Part shown: piece after piece, positions 13,301-28,300 of the stretch | Numbering within the stretch: position 1 is the first letter of the stretch | How the letters are laid out: every line of letters begins with the position of its first letter | Translations under genes and position numbers: made by a program | Assembly: GCA_964017235.1 (NCBI GenBank) | Contig: OZ024928.1 | Location: forward strand, 3,906,001 to 3,970,000 | Direction of reading: 5' to 3' | Length of the DNA stretch: 64,000 bases | Source of the DNA: Sabellastarte sp. h YS-2021 | Taxonomy: Eukaryota; Annelida; Polychaeta; Sabellida; Sabellidae | The notes under the pieces: generated by a model | What the model saw: the letters and a program-made list of their open reading frames with translations, nothing else | Told to the model about the DNA's origin: nothing | Database searches by the model: none

Positions 13301-16300
13301 AATGCCATTGAAAGTACCACAATACAAAGGTATTACAAAACACATCAGTTAATTGTAACATACAAATGCAACCGCTCTGTTTAGTGTACTACAACAAACT
13401 TCAAACACCTTGTAACTTGTTTCAGTTTTGCCCTTTGTAACAATACATACATTTACTTCATAATTATTTAGAATAACAATTTCATTAATTATTAGAAACT
13501 GTATAATAACCCTATGTTTAAGCTCTAATTTGTGCACTACATGCATGTGCTATCCTTTAGTTTATCCCTTAAAATGGAATTCTTAGATTAGATTATTTAA
13601 CTTGAAATTGGATTTTCCAACACCAACAAAATGTCTCTAATTCACATGACTTTCTAAATGCTAAGATAAATGGTTGATGAATATTCCTATGGACTAGACA
13701 AATTTTGATTGGCATAAACAAAATAGCATACTCAAAAAGAGTTTTTAACTTGGATAAGAAAACTTCAGCAGACTTTAGTATTTGATGACTTGGCACTTTA
13801 TCACTTCTGTTTTGGTCTCAAATCTAGGTCGTGGCCATTTGATATACTGATATGACCTTGCCTGACCTAAGTTGTTAAAAAGGGAATAAAAGTCGCGAGT
13901 TATACCTCTCTTTAATGGGTTTTGGCTCACTGTTCAGTAGTGGTCGGACCGGTTCTGAAAATTAAAACCGGTTTTCAGGGCTTTGAAACCGAACGAAATC
14001 CGGGATATCGAAAGTGTACAGAGATATGATAAAAAGTTTTACGCGAGCGTACATGAGTTATATTCTCAATAGGAAATATGGATTCGCGAGATATTTTGAA
14101 GTTTGTAAACTTCATTTACCATGAATATAAAGCAACAATGTAAGTTATTTCCCCAAATTTATATGGTTTTTGTTGTTTTGACGAAATATTAACCTCTAGA
14201 AAGCCTAATATAATTACGTTTTCAATAACCGGTACTTAAATATTCTTTGCCGATTTCATCATTTCTACCTAAACAAAACGAAATGCGGTTTACCGGTTTA
14301 CCGTTCACACCCCTACTGTTCAGGTACCCCAACGTACCTCTGTTTTCAAATGGCCTTACCCTTCTTTGTCCCTCTGTCACTGTGTACCTACAACTGGTGT
14401 CCTGTTTGAAAGCAAAATGCTGCTGTGTTTATAATCAAATGTTCAAATCTGCTATTGAAAGCTGGTAGTTGTTTGCCATTGGTCGGCAGTTTACAGTACA
14501 GGGCCTTGACTAACTGTATGTACTGTTTTGTCTGCCCTTTCAACTGCCCATCATAATATGGCCGATAAGGTACTAGACATGATGTAAAACACTAAGTTTA
14601 AAGTACATCAATCAATCAAAGCTGGTGTTGGTGGGGTGGTATGATGATTCAGACACAAACACAATGACCTTTAGAAGGTTGGGGATGGGGAAGGACTCTG
14701 GTCCAATGCAGGATCACTCAGGAATATTTTTGTGTACATTTGCTTTTTATTGACTTATTTTACCTCCACCAAAGAGGTTATGTGATCAGTGGATTATATT
14801 TGTTAGCAGAATCGCCAAAAAACTACTGCGTTTTCACAGCAGATTGAACTTGGTCTAACATAGAACTGATTAGTTTTGGGAATGATCCAGGATTACTTTA
14901 AAGTACTTTCCAACATTGCACTCATAAGCAACAGTGGAGGTGTTGCGTATTGGCAGAATTTGTGATCTCCAAGTGCTGTTTCTTTTGTTATGATGTTGTT
15001 TGCAATAAGCATTTTATATTTGTGATCCCATCTGTTCCGGATTACCTTGTTCATAGGAAAACCTATTCCTTGCATAATAAAAGTGTAATCGGGCCTTTAT
15101 TTATGTGAATTTGACATGTTTTCAGTTCTTCCTGTCAAACAGAGCAGTCTACCTCTTGCTGTGGAACATCCGTCTGGGGTTTGAACATGCTGGCCTGGAC
15201 TTCTGGCTAAACTCCATCTCATGCCATGCACCCAAGGCACCCATACTGGTGGTGGGCACTCACAGGGACCAGGTAAGTACTCTAAAAGTACTTTGCAGGT
15301 AATTACAAAGTACCTTATTTGTCTCTGTATGCTTCGCCTATTAAAACAGAAATAGATAACATTCATATCATGTGCAAAAAGAGTCATACTAAGAGTGAAA
15401 ACTGACAGGGACAAGGCAAGGTACTGAACAAGTACTTTGTAAACTTGATAAAAGTTATAAAACTAATACAACTCAAATAAATTCAACCTTGCACCGAACC
15501 ACTAATGCCATCATACTGGTAGTTGGCAAGTAAAGTTCTTGTATTTTATGAATACTATAAAAGTACTTTGTTTGTCTCTTTAACTGTTTATTCCAACTCT
15601 TAAGATAATGCAAGTTAATTCCCTTCTGGTCATGTGCCTAAATTCAATATACTAGTAGTAGGCACTTCTAAGTAGAAGCAATCTTAAATGTCTTTGCGAA
15701 GTTCACGTACTAAGTAAATTCAAAATAAATTATTATCCTGGCACATAGCTAGACATATAGCCATGTCATTAACTATTGGATTATCCTCAAATCAGCCGGT
15801 CCATGCTTTATTTTACTTTTGGCCGACATCAGTTCAGATGTCAAAATGATAAACGTTGATGGATATGGGAAACATATGATGGTATTTCATCAATATTTGT
15901 GGTTCCATTTTCTTTACCACAAACCTTTAATTCAGCACCACAATCACAATCCTGTGTTTTATAAATGATTAACCCTCAGGTGGACAAGTTCTGGTTGCCA
16001 CAGGAAGAGATCAAACGAAAGTACCCACAGATCTGTGGATTCCACGCAGTCAGTGTTCTAAAAGACAGGGTGAGCTTGCTAATGATTATTTATTGTAGAA
16101 ATAAACTACGTATATATGCATGGACTTTATCAGTGATTCAATCACAGATATAGCTTCAAATAAAGGACGAAGGCTGATAAAGTCCAAGCATAAGTAGTTT
16201 TTTTCTATTATAAAATTCTATTATAAAACGTCTTTTCACAAAGCCCTCTGTTTATTGGTTATTTTAGCCTTTTAAAAATTTATTTTTGAGGTTATATTCT

Positions 16301-19300
16301 ACAAACCATGTTCATAGATTGGAACAGCGTACATTAGTTTCTCTCACGTAATGCACAGAGGCGCATATTCGTCGACTGCCCAGGTGTCCGTTTTATAATT
16401 GGATATATATATGTATATATATATATCATGGTAGAAAGTCCACTCTGGTAGACTTTCAAAGTCCAGTTGGAATTTCTACCGGTAGAAAGTCCAGTCTAGG
16501 AGATTTGGGTAGATTCTACCAGATTGGACTTTCTGCCATGACATATATATGCAATTTAACATTCCAATATTCCATATTCCCAGGATCAGTTCCCCTGAAC
16601 AGGACCCCAGACTGTTGCCCTTTTACAGTGCAGCATCTAATCACGTGTTTTCACCAATGTATCGGTTAGACTGAATCACTCAAATTTATACTTCCCTTCA
16701 TATTGTTTTTGGGTGTACTTATTTGTTTGCTAGTTTTCTTACTCTGTGTTTGCAGTCACTCATAAAGTAATGAACTGATCTTTATGAAATCTCTTTGTGG
16801 GTAGAACCTGGCCAAAGGAAGAAGTGGTCACATTTTGGGAAACATCCAGATCATATTCTGGAAGCAAAAAGATCTTTAATTACCAAAGGTCCCATAAGCA
16901 ATGCGTTTTCAATGATTTTGACTTTTTGCTTGATATTAATCCAAAAGTAATGAGCAGATCTTCATAAAAATATTTATGGGGGTTGGAAGGTAGGAGTGAT
17001 TACATTTTGGGAGAAATCTGGATCATATTCCAGTTAGAAAATAAAAACCACCTAGTTTTTGCAGTTGTTCCCTGGCAAAGCTTTGCACACTCCATGTGCT
17101 TTTAATTTTTAGCTAAAATACCTTTTTTATGTTCTTTTCTAATTTTCTATAATCCAAACAAAATATCACTCTCCCACCATGTTTACATGATAGAAGTTAC
17201 ACTGCAACTGAACTGAATTCTTTATACTGATGACACTTTCAGGGAGTAAAGGAAATGACCAAACAGCTGATTGATGTGACACTACAGGAGAAATACATGG
17301 GAGAGAAGATCCCTGAAGCATGGCTTAACTTTGAGACCAAGATGATAGAGTGAGTTGTGCACAGGCTAGGTGTGGTTATAAGAGGGAGAATGCTGGTTGG
17401 CAGTGGTTATAAAAGAAAGCATACACATTATGTGTGGTGTGGTTATAAGATTCCAGTGTGTGGTAATAGATGATATAATTAGGTATAAATTGTGTGTGGT
17501 TATAATGAGGATAGATTATCATGTAGTTTAACAGACTATAGGGTTAATCAGGGTTGGTAGAAGCTAGATCTTATATGATTATAAAAGGCAGAGAGTTCAG
17601 TGTGTGGTGATGAAAGGATGAAGCCTTTAAAGTGTGGTTATTCTAGAAATACTATTTTATGTGTAATTGCCTACTAAGAATCACACAATACAGTTTGCAA
17701 TTTGTACATACTGTAATTTATTAACCACAAAAAATATTAGATGTAAAATCAAAATATGCAGAATATTTTGAGCGGTCAGAACTCCAATCATAGTGTAAAT
17801 TTTACATTTTATTACGCTACAATAGCTTACCATGTGGGACTTAATGCTGATCTCGGGTTGCCACACCCGGGGCCAACGTCTTAGAAAAAAAGATCGTTCT
17901 TGTTAGCCACCGGATATACTGGTAGTTGTCGTCACGTGATAACTTCTGACCAATCGTCCTACTTTCTCGTTGGCCACGATTGACTGGTAGCAGTTTGTAA
18001 ATATACAGACATTTTCATTTATTTCTCAGACTTTACTTATTGTTGGAGGCTAATATTTGCATATTTCTTGTACTATATATTATAGATCATTCTGTTAAAG
18101 TTTCATTTTCACAGGATAAGTATTTTTATTGCTGTCGCGTGTTTTGAGTTTTCCTCGGTTCAGGCTAATACATTCTACGTCTTTTATTGCGTACAAAATG
18201 TCTACACATCAAGCAAATAAAGACAAACCGAGAGCGCAGAAATGCCGCCATTTCTGCTTTAATTTTGATACACATAATTTCTGCCCTACCTGTAGGGAGG
18301 CTGGCAAGGGAGATGACCCCTGTGTCACCTTTGAAACCCCTTGCGAAATTTGCACGTCTTTTACAGATGAGCAACTACAGAAAATCCAAAACCGGAAACG
18401 GTATTTGAAAAAGCAGAAAGCGACAACTAGTTCCAAAGATGAACTAGATCTTTTGGGTGAAGGCGACGGGGACTCTTTCACTGGGTCCAATGTAGACCTC
18501 GAGTGTGCTGCTGATAGCCTCTTTACCTCACCCCCCCGTCCACAACCTCTTGCCTTCAGTTCCCTGTCTTTGAAAACGCCAGCAAAAACCGTCCCACCCA
18601 CCCCTGGTACAGCTTTGCAAAATAAAATCCAGAAAAATTTAGAGAAATCACTCGGTGATTCCTTAAATATACACTTACAGCAGCAAATGGGTTCCTTCCA
18701 GGCATCCATGTTGGAAGCTTTTCAGTCACTCCGAGAGGAGTTGGCTGTAAAACAGAAAGTCGAGACACAGTCTTCGACTCTTGCTTCAAAACCTGGCTTG
18801 TCCAGTACTTCTGCTGCCCCTCTGGATTTGCCCCATCCGAGATCTGGTACTAACGTTCCAAGCGAGGATATGGATGTGGACTACGGTCCAACTCTTCCTC
18901 CTCGTCTAGTATCTACTCAACCTTCCTCGGATCAGTACGTTGCCCCCTCTGAAGGTCATCCCGAAGAGGTTTCGTACTCTCACAAAAAGCAAAGCCATAA
19001 GCAGCCAGTTGACCCGAGCTCTGCCTCGGACCAACTAAATGAAGATTCCGATGAACCTCGGATCCCTTCTTCTAGATCCAAAAAGCACTCTGACAAGAGC
19101 AAACATAAATCAAGATCTAGATATGTGTCATTTTCCTCAGAGGAGGATCACTCCCCTGTAGCCAGACACAGGTCTTCTAAGCCCTCTAGGGCTCAGCCCT
19201 CAGGAGTAGCTTCTGACCAAGACCTCCCACAACATGATCCAGACCCCCCTTATTATAGAGCAGTAGCTTTGTCTGACATGCCCTCCCAATACTCTGAGGA

Positions 19301-22300
19301 AGTGGATACCTTCAGGCGTATTTTGTCTCTCCCTGACCCCAGGGAATCTATGCCCAGGTCTTCCACCTCAGTGTTGGGTCTGGATGATGAAAAAGGCCGT
19401 CAAGAGCTCAGACCTAGAGGTCCCTCCTCTATTCTTCCACTTAGCTCAGTCATCAAGGACGCCTTTGATAAATTCCAACATGACTTTAAGGCTGCCAACT
19501 TATCTGAGGGAAAATATGTCAAGCCTCCTCCCTCAACTTCCAAGTGGTACAAGGTGGGACAACCAACTTTTCAGGACAAAATTCAGGAGTTGAATACAGA
19601 CTTTGCTAAGATCTGTATTACTCCTAGACCTTCTGGGCCCCCAGTAGCCAGAGTTCCCCTGCCAGTTCTCAAGGAGCTAGAACTTCAGGCTAGACAAAAC
19701 ATCTCTACCCTCAACTTCACCGCTGCATTTGCCAAAACCTCATCTTCTTGCAATGCTTCATTAGAAAAATGCCAACATAGCATTAAGTCTACCGTCAAGA
19801 AGATTAAATCTCAGATTCAGAAAGGTGCCAATCCTGAGAAAGCGGCAAAGCGCGGATATGAGGAAGTAGCTGACTACTTAGATTTTTGGAACAAGACAGT
19901 ACTTGTTCAACACAGGGCCCTCACTTGTCTCAGCAAATCTCTAGCCCATATTTTGCAGAGGGAATTATACTCTATGGCTAATACCGGCTTACTCAGGCGA
20001 GAAGCCGAGATGACTCTATTACATCCTCAATTAGGAGAAACGAGACGTCAAGAACTCAAAAACTCGTCCTTTTGGGACTCTTCCTTGTTCGAGTCTCAAT
20101 TAGTGAAGGAAGGTGAGGACTTCCTTCTCAAAAAAGGCACCTCAAAAGATTCTCAGGGTTTTGCACCCTACCAGAATAAGCCCTTTCGTGGTCCCCACAG
20201 GAAAAGAGGCTCCTACAGGAAACGCCCCTATGGGGGCAATACCTCTCAAAGCAGTAACCAGTCCTTTCCTTCGGGAAGAGGAAAATCCAACTTCAGAGGC
20301 TCCAGGGGTCGTTTTCGACCCCACAATAGAGGAAGGGGGCGTGGAAACCCCCCTCCCCAATGACTCCTCCAAAGCCTCACTCAGTCCACCAGTAGGAGGT
20401 CGCCTCCGTTCTTTCAGGAAAGACTGGCTCACAAACAAATGTTCTCAAAACGTGTTAAACATTATCACCAATGGCTACGTTCTGCCATTCCGTTCAAAGC
20501 CAAACTTGATCAGATTTCCTCTGATTCTGTCAGAGTACAAGGCCCAACCAAAAGACCAAGCCTTGGCTACTTGTATCCAGTCTCTCCTGTCAAAGAACGC
20601 TATCGAAAGGGTAGACAATGTAAAATCTCTCGGGTTTTACAGTCGCCTGTTCCTAGTACCCAAGCCTCACCAAAGGTGGAGGCCAGTCATAGACTTAAGC
20701 AGGCTCAATACTTTTCTACACGTAGAAAAGTTCAAAATGGAAACTCCAGAGTCCATCAGGACCTCCCTGATTCCAGGGGAGTGGGTATCGTCGATAGATC
20801 TGTCGGACGCCTACCTGCATATCCCCATCCACCCAAGCTCAAGGAAATACCTAAGGTTTTGCTACAAGGCTCAGGTGTTCCAATTCACCTCCCTCCCGTT
20901 CGGACTAGCTACAGCCCCCCAGGTCTTTACTATGATCGTAAAGGAAGTGAAACTAATGGCCCTCTCAAGAGGACTCAGAATTCACCAATACCTGGACGAC
21001 TGGCTGATCAGGTCCCAGTCTCAGGAGGAAGCACAAGTGAACACTCAGGCAGTAGTAGACCTGACTCAGTCCTTGGGATGGATAATAAATCAGGAAAAAT
21101 CAGAACTGAAACCTACACAGGTGTTTTCGTTCGTGGGCTACGAATACCACCTCGATTCAGCCCTTGTAAAACCCACTCAAGAGAGATGGCTCAAACTTCA
21201 GGATTTGATCCTACGACTCAAGTCAAAACGTGTTTTGACTGCAAGATGTTTGATGTCTCTAATTGGGTTGCTAGCCTCAACGGAGAAAATGGTCCCGGAG
21301 GGACGCCTTCACATGAGGCCCTTTCAGTTTCATCTCAAGGAGCACTGGAGATATCCTCAGTCGCTGGACAACCTCCTTCCCTGGACAGAAGCCATTGCAG
21401 CCCACCTAGATGGGTGGCAAAATCCCTCCAAGGTGATGAAAGGTGCAGACCTTCATCCCAAAGACCACAGTATCCAACTCTTTACCGACGCCTCAAACGA
21501 AGGTTGGGGCGCTCACTTAGACCAAAACTTTACCAAGGGTCTGTGGTCAGATCGGGAAAAAAGGCTTCACATAAATGTCCTAGAATTGAAGGCGGTCTCC
21601 CTGGCCCTTCGAGACTTCAAGGACCAGTGCCAGAATCAAACAGTGTTGATCGCGACGGACAACTCAACAGTGGTAGCCTACATCAACAAACAAGGAGGAA
21701 CACACTCGGCAGAGATGTGTGCTCTCCTGTGGAAGATCATGACCTGGTGCCATCACTATCACATAACATTGAAAGCCAGGCACATTCCAGGGTGCCTGAA
21801 TGTGATGGCGACCTGCTATCCAGGTCCAACCAAGTGCAGTCAACCGAATGGTCTCTGCACCCACAGGTCTTCAAACAGATCTGCCAGAAGTGGTTCACCC
21901 CTCATGTAGACTTGTTTGCCACTCACCTGAACCACAAACTCCCTCTATACGTGTCTCCTATCCCAGACCCAAAGGCCTGGGACATAGATGCTCTGAACAT
22001 AAACTGGACCAACCTCACAGCATATGCGTACCCTCCTACGGCTCTCCTTCACAAGGTGATCCAAAAGATCAGGCAATGCCAGTGCCTGATCATCGTAATA
22101 GCCCCAGGCTGGCCAGGGATGCCCTGGTTTTGCGACCTAGTGCAGCTCTCAACAGAGATCCCACTGCAACTCCCAGTGTCAACAACCCTACTCAAACAGT
22201 CCCACAAGCTGGTGTTCCACAACAACCCCCAGCACCTGAACCTCCACGCCTGGTGTCTAGGAGCGGACAACTCCAAGAACAAGGCTTCTCTGTGGAGGTG

Positions 22301-25300
22301 GCAGAGAGAATTGCTGCCCCTCAGCGGTCATCAACAAGGACCATCTACAAGTCAAAGTGGGCCCTTTTTGAAAAATGGTGCAGAGAAAATTCGGTGGATT
22401 TCTCCACTCCATCTGTGAAACAAATCTCAGATTTCTTCATGTACCTGTACCAAGACCTAAACAGGCGCCCCTCGACCATTGATGGTTACAGGACTGCAAT
22501 CGTTGACACTTTGGGCCCAACGGCCCAACATATTGCACACAATGCAGACCTTCATAGGTTACTCTCCAGTTTTCACAGGGATCGTCCTAAAAGTTCCAGA
22601 AACTTACCCAAGTGGAACCTTTCTGTTGTCCTTAACGAGCTCACCAAAGCACCTTTTGAGCCCATGAAAGACTCAGACCTCAAACATCTCACTTTAAAAA
22701 CTGCTTTCTTGCTAGCCTTGGCCTCCGGCAAGCGCCGCAGCGAAATCCATGCCTGGGTCGCTAACAAAGTAGCTAATTTAGGCCAATGGGAAAAGGTTGC
22801 CTTGTTCCCTTCTTCTGATTTCATAGCCAAAAACCAACTAGCAAGAGAAGGTTCTCAAAGTGTGTCTCCGGTGACTATCCCTGCTCTGACTACCATTGTG
22901 GATAGACAGTTTAAAGAAGACAGGACCCTGTGTCCCGTACGGGCCCTGAGGTTTTATTTGGATCGAACTAAAGACCTGAGAGGGTCTCGTTCTCTCCTTT
23001 TCATCTCCTTTAAGAAAGGACATACCTCAGACATCAGACCCGCTACACTCTCTTCATGGTTGAAACAAACCATTTTACTTTGTTACAAACAAGCAGATCA
23101 ACAAGCCTTGGACTTGGTCCAAGTCAAAGCGCATGACATCCGGGCCTTCGCGGCCTCTAAGGCCTTTTACGGTGGGGTATCGGTGGACCAAATCATGCAA
23201 GCCTGTCACTGGAAAGCTCACAACACATTTACAAATTTTTACCTAAAAGACCTTACTTGGTCGGACACCGACAACAATTTGTACCTGGGACCCGTAGTGG
23301 CTGCACAACAAGTCCTAGATCCTTCCCCTCAGACCAGTTGTCCTCGGAAAGAAAAAAGGGGGGGGGCACATCCGCTACAACCAAGTCTTCAGGAGTCTTT
23401 CCCAGGATCTAGGTATTCCTCTACCTTCAAGATGTTACGGGTAAGGTCATTTTATCCTTTAATTATCAAGTATTTTCTATTAAGGACTTATTTAGTTGTC
23501 ATTAATCTCATATTCAGGTTGTAAAAATTTTATGAGATTCCCAACCTCTGGGTTGGTCAGTCACACGTGAAGGGCCCCTTTTGGACCCTTAGACCTCGGA
23601 GTGAGCACTGCTGCACTCCCGTCCTTCAATAAAACATCTAGACAGTTTTTAGCACTGTCTCTCATTTACTTAGGTTTTTGGCTCGTTACAGGCCCGGCCT
23701 TCGGGATCGGGGCACTGTAAATGGGACTCAGACTGGTATTTCTGGCACTATTCTATACATATTAACTCAAAATCTTAGAAAAAATGACATTCCTTCCAGT
23801 CTCAGCTGTAATCCCGCCACCGGGCGGTTGAATTCAGCATTAAGTCCCACATGGTAAGCTATTGTAGCGTAATAAAATTGAAAATTTTAATTACTTAAAT
23901 GTAGCTTTTATAAGCTACAAGCTTACCATGTGGGACTTAGAAGAGTCCCACCCTGCCTCCCCGCTGTTTACAGCTGAGGGGTAGGTTTAAAAAATTTCAA
24001 CGAGAAAGTAGGACGATTGGTCAGAAGTTATCACGTGACGACAACTACCAGTATATCCGGTGGCTAACAAGAACGATCTTTTTTTCTAAGACGTTGGCCC
24101 CGGGTGTGGCAACCCGAGATCAGCATTAAGTCCCACATGGTAAGCTTGTAGCTTATAAAAGCTACATTTAAGTAATTAAAATTTTCAAATTTATATTATT
24201 TACAGACCAAAGAAGAAAGGTGAAAGTCTGTTGTCATGGAAAACTGTTGAAGAGATGGCAGAACAGTGTGGCATCAATGAGAAGTCAGAAGTGAGGCTAT
24301 ATTATTTTATTTTTAATAATTTCTTATTTTAAGGCAATATATATATATACAGCAGTAAATTTTCTTAAATACAGTAGAACCTCTATTATCCGACCTTCTA
24401 TTATCCGAATTTTCAATTATCCGACCTCAAACCCACTCTCCCAACTCCATTTAAACCTGTTATTTTAGCCCTTCTATTATCCGACCCTTCTATTATCCGA
24501 ACCAACTGTTCCTCCCCCAAGGGGATCAGATAATAGAGGTTATACTGTACTAATATCATATACCAAATTTTACCAAAATTTTTCCTGGGGTCGGTTCCAC
24601 AAAAGCACTTTGCCCAGACTTAAACTTAAAGTTAAGAATTTTGTCCTAAAATGAAGCTAAGTCTGTGGTCTTACACTTAGAGGTTTTTACAAGCTGCTAA
24701 GTCTAGGCTTTGGCTAAGTCTACCCGGGAGTGGACTTAGCTATTTTAAACAAAGAATTAAATATGGCTGCCATATATTTTTTGTCATTTCAAAATTTGAA
24801 ATGCTTGAAAATAAAGAATGGATATATAGAGCACCTCCCTAAATTAGTCTTTGGATATATTTACATGGTTACAAGGTTTTCCATTGAAAAATATGAAATT
24901 TTTCAAAGATAAAACTTGTTAAACAAAGGCTGTATGTCACCACTAAAATATTTTGACTAGAAATAAATTGTCACATTTGACAGAAAATTGCTGTGGCTAT
25001 ATGATGAGCTTGGATTTAGCTTAGTCACCCTTTGTGAAATCAATAAAGTCCAAGACTTAGCAAAGATAAAAGGCTCAGATTTAAGTCCCCGACTTAGCCT
25101 AAGTCCAGGCTAAGTTTGAGACTGTTTGTGAAACCGACCCCTCAGTTTTATTTTTAATTGTCAGATATCTTTCAGTTGTTAGGATGTGTGGTGCTTGTCA
25201 GAATCAGAAGATGTTTATTTTGAACTTGTACTACGAGCTCTGTGTAAGAGGAACATCAAATGTTTTGGCAAGAGATCACAGACAAAATGGTCCTATAGAT

Positions 25301-28300
25301 TACAGTAATTTTGCCTTCAGGTTTTTCTTTGTATTTTTCACCTCCGTAGTTTATTGATGATTTTCATCATTACCCCCACTGAATCTGGTTCCCTTGAAAA
25401 GTCATTAAGTTATTGGTTGTTATCAGATATTTCCTACTATTATGTAATGCACTGTTTTAAACAGGACAGGTACCTTGTATATTCTTTTCAGTGGAAAAGC
25501 TAAAACACAGAGTCTTGATTAGGCACATTGTGGGTAAAATTTGAATGATTTTACTTGATATGTTCTTACCAAATTCTTTATTTTGACATCTTATGCCCCC
25601 GTTCCACCGAGCGATTGGCCGCCGACTCAGTCTGCGACCCTTATTCCTGTAGAATCTTGTACATTCTTGACAAAAATGGGTGGAGTGACCAGTCTTGTGG
25701 TCGTCTTGGGCAGACCTCAAGATTAATCCCAGGCTGCCTGCAGTAGCCTCAGATTGTCCCCGACTATATCACGACCAGTCCCAGACTGGGCCAAGATTAA
25801 GCCTGTAACCATCCACGACTGCCCAAGATTTGTAGCAGGCAACCTCAGGCAACCCCAGGCTGCCTGCGACCAGACCCAAGAATAATCGGCGATTGTCCCA
25901 AGATAGGTGTAAGACTCCCGCAGGACGTCTGAGGCCGTCTGTGACCGTCTGAGGAAGCCTGGGACTAGTCGCAGGATGATCCCAGGGATACCCAGGCAGC
26001 AATGGTGATTTTTGTGTTTTGACATTTTAACCCAATTGTAACCTTATTTTTTAATATGACAGCCGCACCTGAACACTTGTACATAGTTTGGGTTACAAAC
26101 TAGATGACACCAAGTCATTTGTAACATGAAAGTTGGGGCTTTTTCTGTTTCTCATCGGAATAATAGATCTGGTAACTATTGCATCAAATCAGGGTTCAAA
26201 CCCAGCAGGAAGCATCACCAGCACCACCACCTCAACCACTGGTACCATTCACCAGATGAAAATTAAATTATTAGTGTTATTGCTTAAAAAAAACAATGAA
26301 TGCATATCTGCTTGAACTGTATGCAAGAATATCTGTGAAATCTGAAGCCAACACAAAATATTTGGATTTTATTTTCAGTTGAAATAGTGGCCAATATTTC
26401 AATTTCAAGATTTTGGATGGAAATGAAGTGACTTTAGTTCATTTAAAGGAAAATGTGACTGATTTTATATGGCTAATTCAACATAACCCACAAAACCTGA
26501 GAATTCTAGGTCATTTTAAAATGACCAAAGTTTTATTTCTGCAACACTTTTAAGTGTGAAGAATTTTGGGAAATTTAAAGCAGCAGAAATCTTCAGCCAA
26601 ATATCCATTTAAATTTTACATAAATGTGGAGACCTCCATGGGCCCCTTTTTCATATTATTTCTTTTTAATGTTAAAGCTTTAAAGATTTCTTTCTCTTTA
26701 AAACTTTAACTTTTTATTTATCTAGGGGCAATTAAACTAGCATTTCTATGGCCATATTGGATAGGGGAAATTATTTAAAGTTATGTATGTGGCCTTTGTT
26801 GAAAATATGTACTGTTATTTCTGTGTTTTGAGGGGTCAGTGTCAGTGTTGGACTTTTATTTTTTATGTCTTTGTAAGTATTTGTACTGAGCTTTGTATGT
26901 GTTTGGGGAGGGATGAGTATAGCAACACAGCTTAATAAAAGTTCTTGGAAGATTTGGGGGCCCTTAAATGGGCCGAAAGCAGGCTGGGATATGGCTGGCT
27001 ACTGAGGCGGCTGTTGCAGAGGTTGCTGGGATGTTGAAGGTGTTGCTGGTGACGCAATGAAGACTTGTGGAGTGTTGACATCTGTAACTCCTGTGATGTC
27101 CGATAAACTTAAAAATCCAGACAGGTTGTGACGACTGCTCTCGTCCTGTCCAAATCCCACTTGTGGCGGTGTGTAGTACAGCAGGCTGCTGCTGGAAGCT
27201 GAAGCTGCAGCTTGTCTCGTGGGTCCCTGTGGTGGTAAAATCCCCATTGCTTGTGTATCTGAAGTTACGGTAGCTGTTCTTCTTGGCAGTGGTGCTGCTT
27301 GCCTTGGAGTCAGTGGTTGAGCTGGGACTGGAGCTTTACTTGGAGTTGCAGGTTTCAAATTGGTGGCAGTGACGTTCTGCAGTGCATTGAAGACCTGCCC
27401 CTTCAAAGTGTGGTACTGCTCTTCGCTCAACTTGCTCGTTTCAGATGCCACAAAGTCAAAAAAAAGTGTTCGTTCATCCACTGGCTTCTCAACAAACTTG
27501 GACACCATAGTCTTCATGGTATCAAAATGTTCCAATAACTTGTGGTCTGTAGATAACGGCCTCAAGTTACCAGGTGATCTGCCACTTGCGTCTAGCGATT
27601 CAACGTCCGTACTGGAGCGAGTACTGTCGTTGTGCACCCTGGAACTACTGGCTTCTAGCCCCGCTGTTATGTTTTCCCCTTTCCTGCGGATGTGGCCACG
27701 CATAAAGGACATGCGGTCATAAACCCACTTCTGTCTTGGTGTGAAATTGGCTGGAGCCTGACCAGACTTGTTCTTCGACACCTTGCCAAAAGTTGTCCTC
27801 TTGGATATGTACCACTGTTTCACATCATTCGCATCTAGCTTCAGTTCTGTTGCAATCTCTACCCATAGAGCTTCCTTGTGATATTTGTCTGCATATCTCT
27901 CGTGCTCCTTGTTGTAAATTTCTGGGTGGTTCTGCAAAACTTCAATGATGGCATCCTCCTCCTTATCTGTGAAGGCTGTCACTAGCCTACATCTCTTTGA
28001 AATTACAGGTAGTGGTGCATTCTGTGGGACTTGCTCCTCCTCTTCATCATCAACGGCTGCCTCAGTAGTAGGCAGTATCTCATCACTAGGTGTAGCTTGG
28101 AGTGGTGTAGGCTGTGCAACAGTACCAGTGGGTTCCTCCCCTGTAGCCTCTTCTCTCCTCTCCTCCTGTGCTTGCTCTTCCTTTTCCTCTTATACATCTC
28201 GTAAAATAAAAAAAATGTAAAATGTGTCTATCTGTGAAACTTGCCCTAAGTTCAACTTATATATCAAAATAAAAACTGAAATCCCCTAAGTAAAATCCCT

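Larger units (their letters stand above)
17807..24188 (+). mobile_element. DIRS-A: near-intact DIRS retrotransposon (6382 bp)
   Basis: Same orientation as the host gene. Order: left end TTTTATTACGC, left ITR (17824-17972), Zn-finger gag, RT-RH-MT, tyrosine recombinase, AATAAA (23628), internal complementary region (23835-23940), right ITR (23998-24146), right end AAAATTTTCAA. Ends were set by matching both termini to the ICR, which reads right end + left end on the opposite strand. No target duplication. Only one clear lesion (1-nt deletion near 21810). Confidence 0.93.

Noticed and set aside
18165-18789. Open frames on the - strand and in other frames within DIRS-A gag
   Set aside because: Shadows of the gag frame; no domain of their own.
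20439-21800. Long frame overlapping the RT-RNase H part of DIRS-A
   Set aside because: Only its part after about 21811 carries DIRS peptides; before that it is a Ser/Pro-rich shadow of pol.
26133-26315. Thr/Ser-rich frame near the Harbinger left end
   Set aside because: Short, low-complexity and without start context or relatives.
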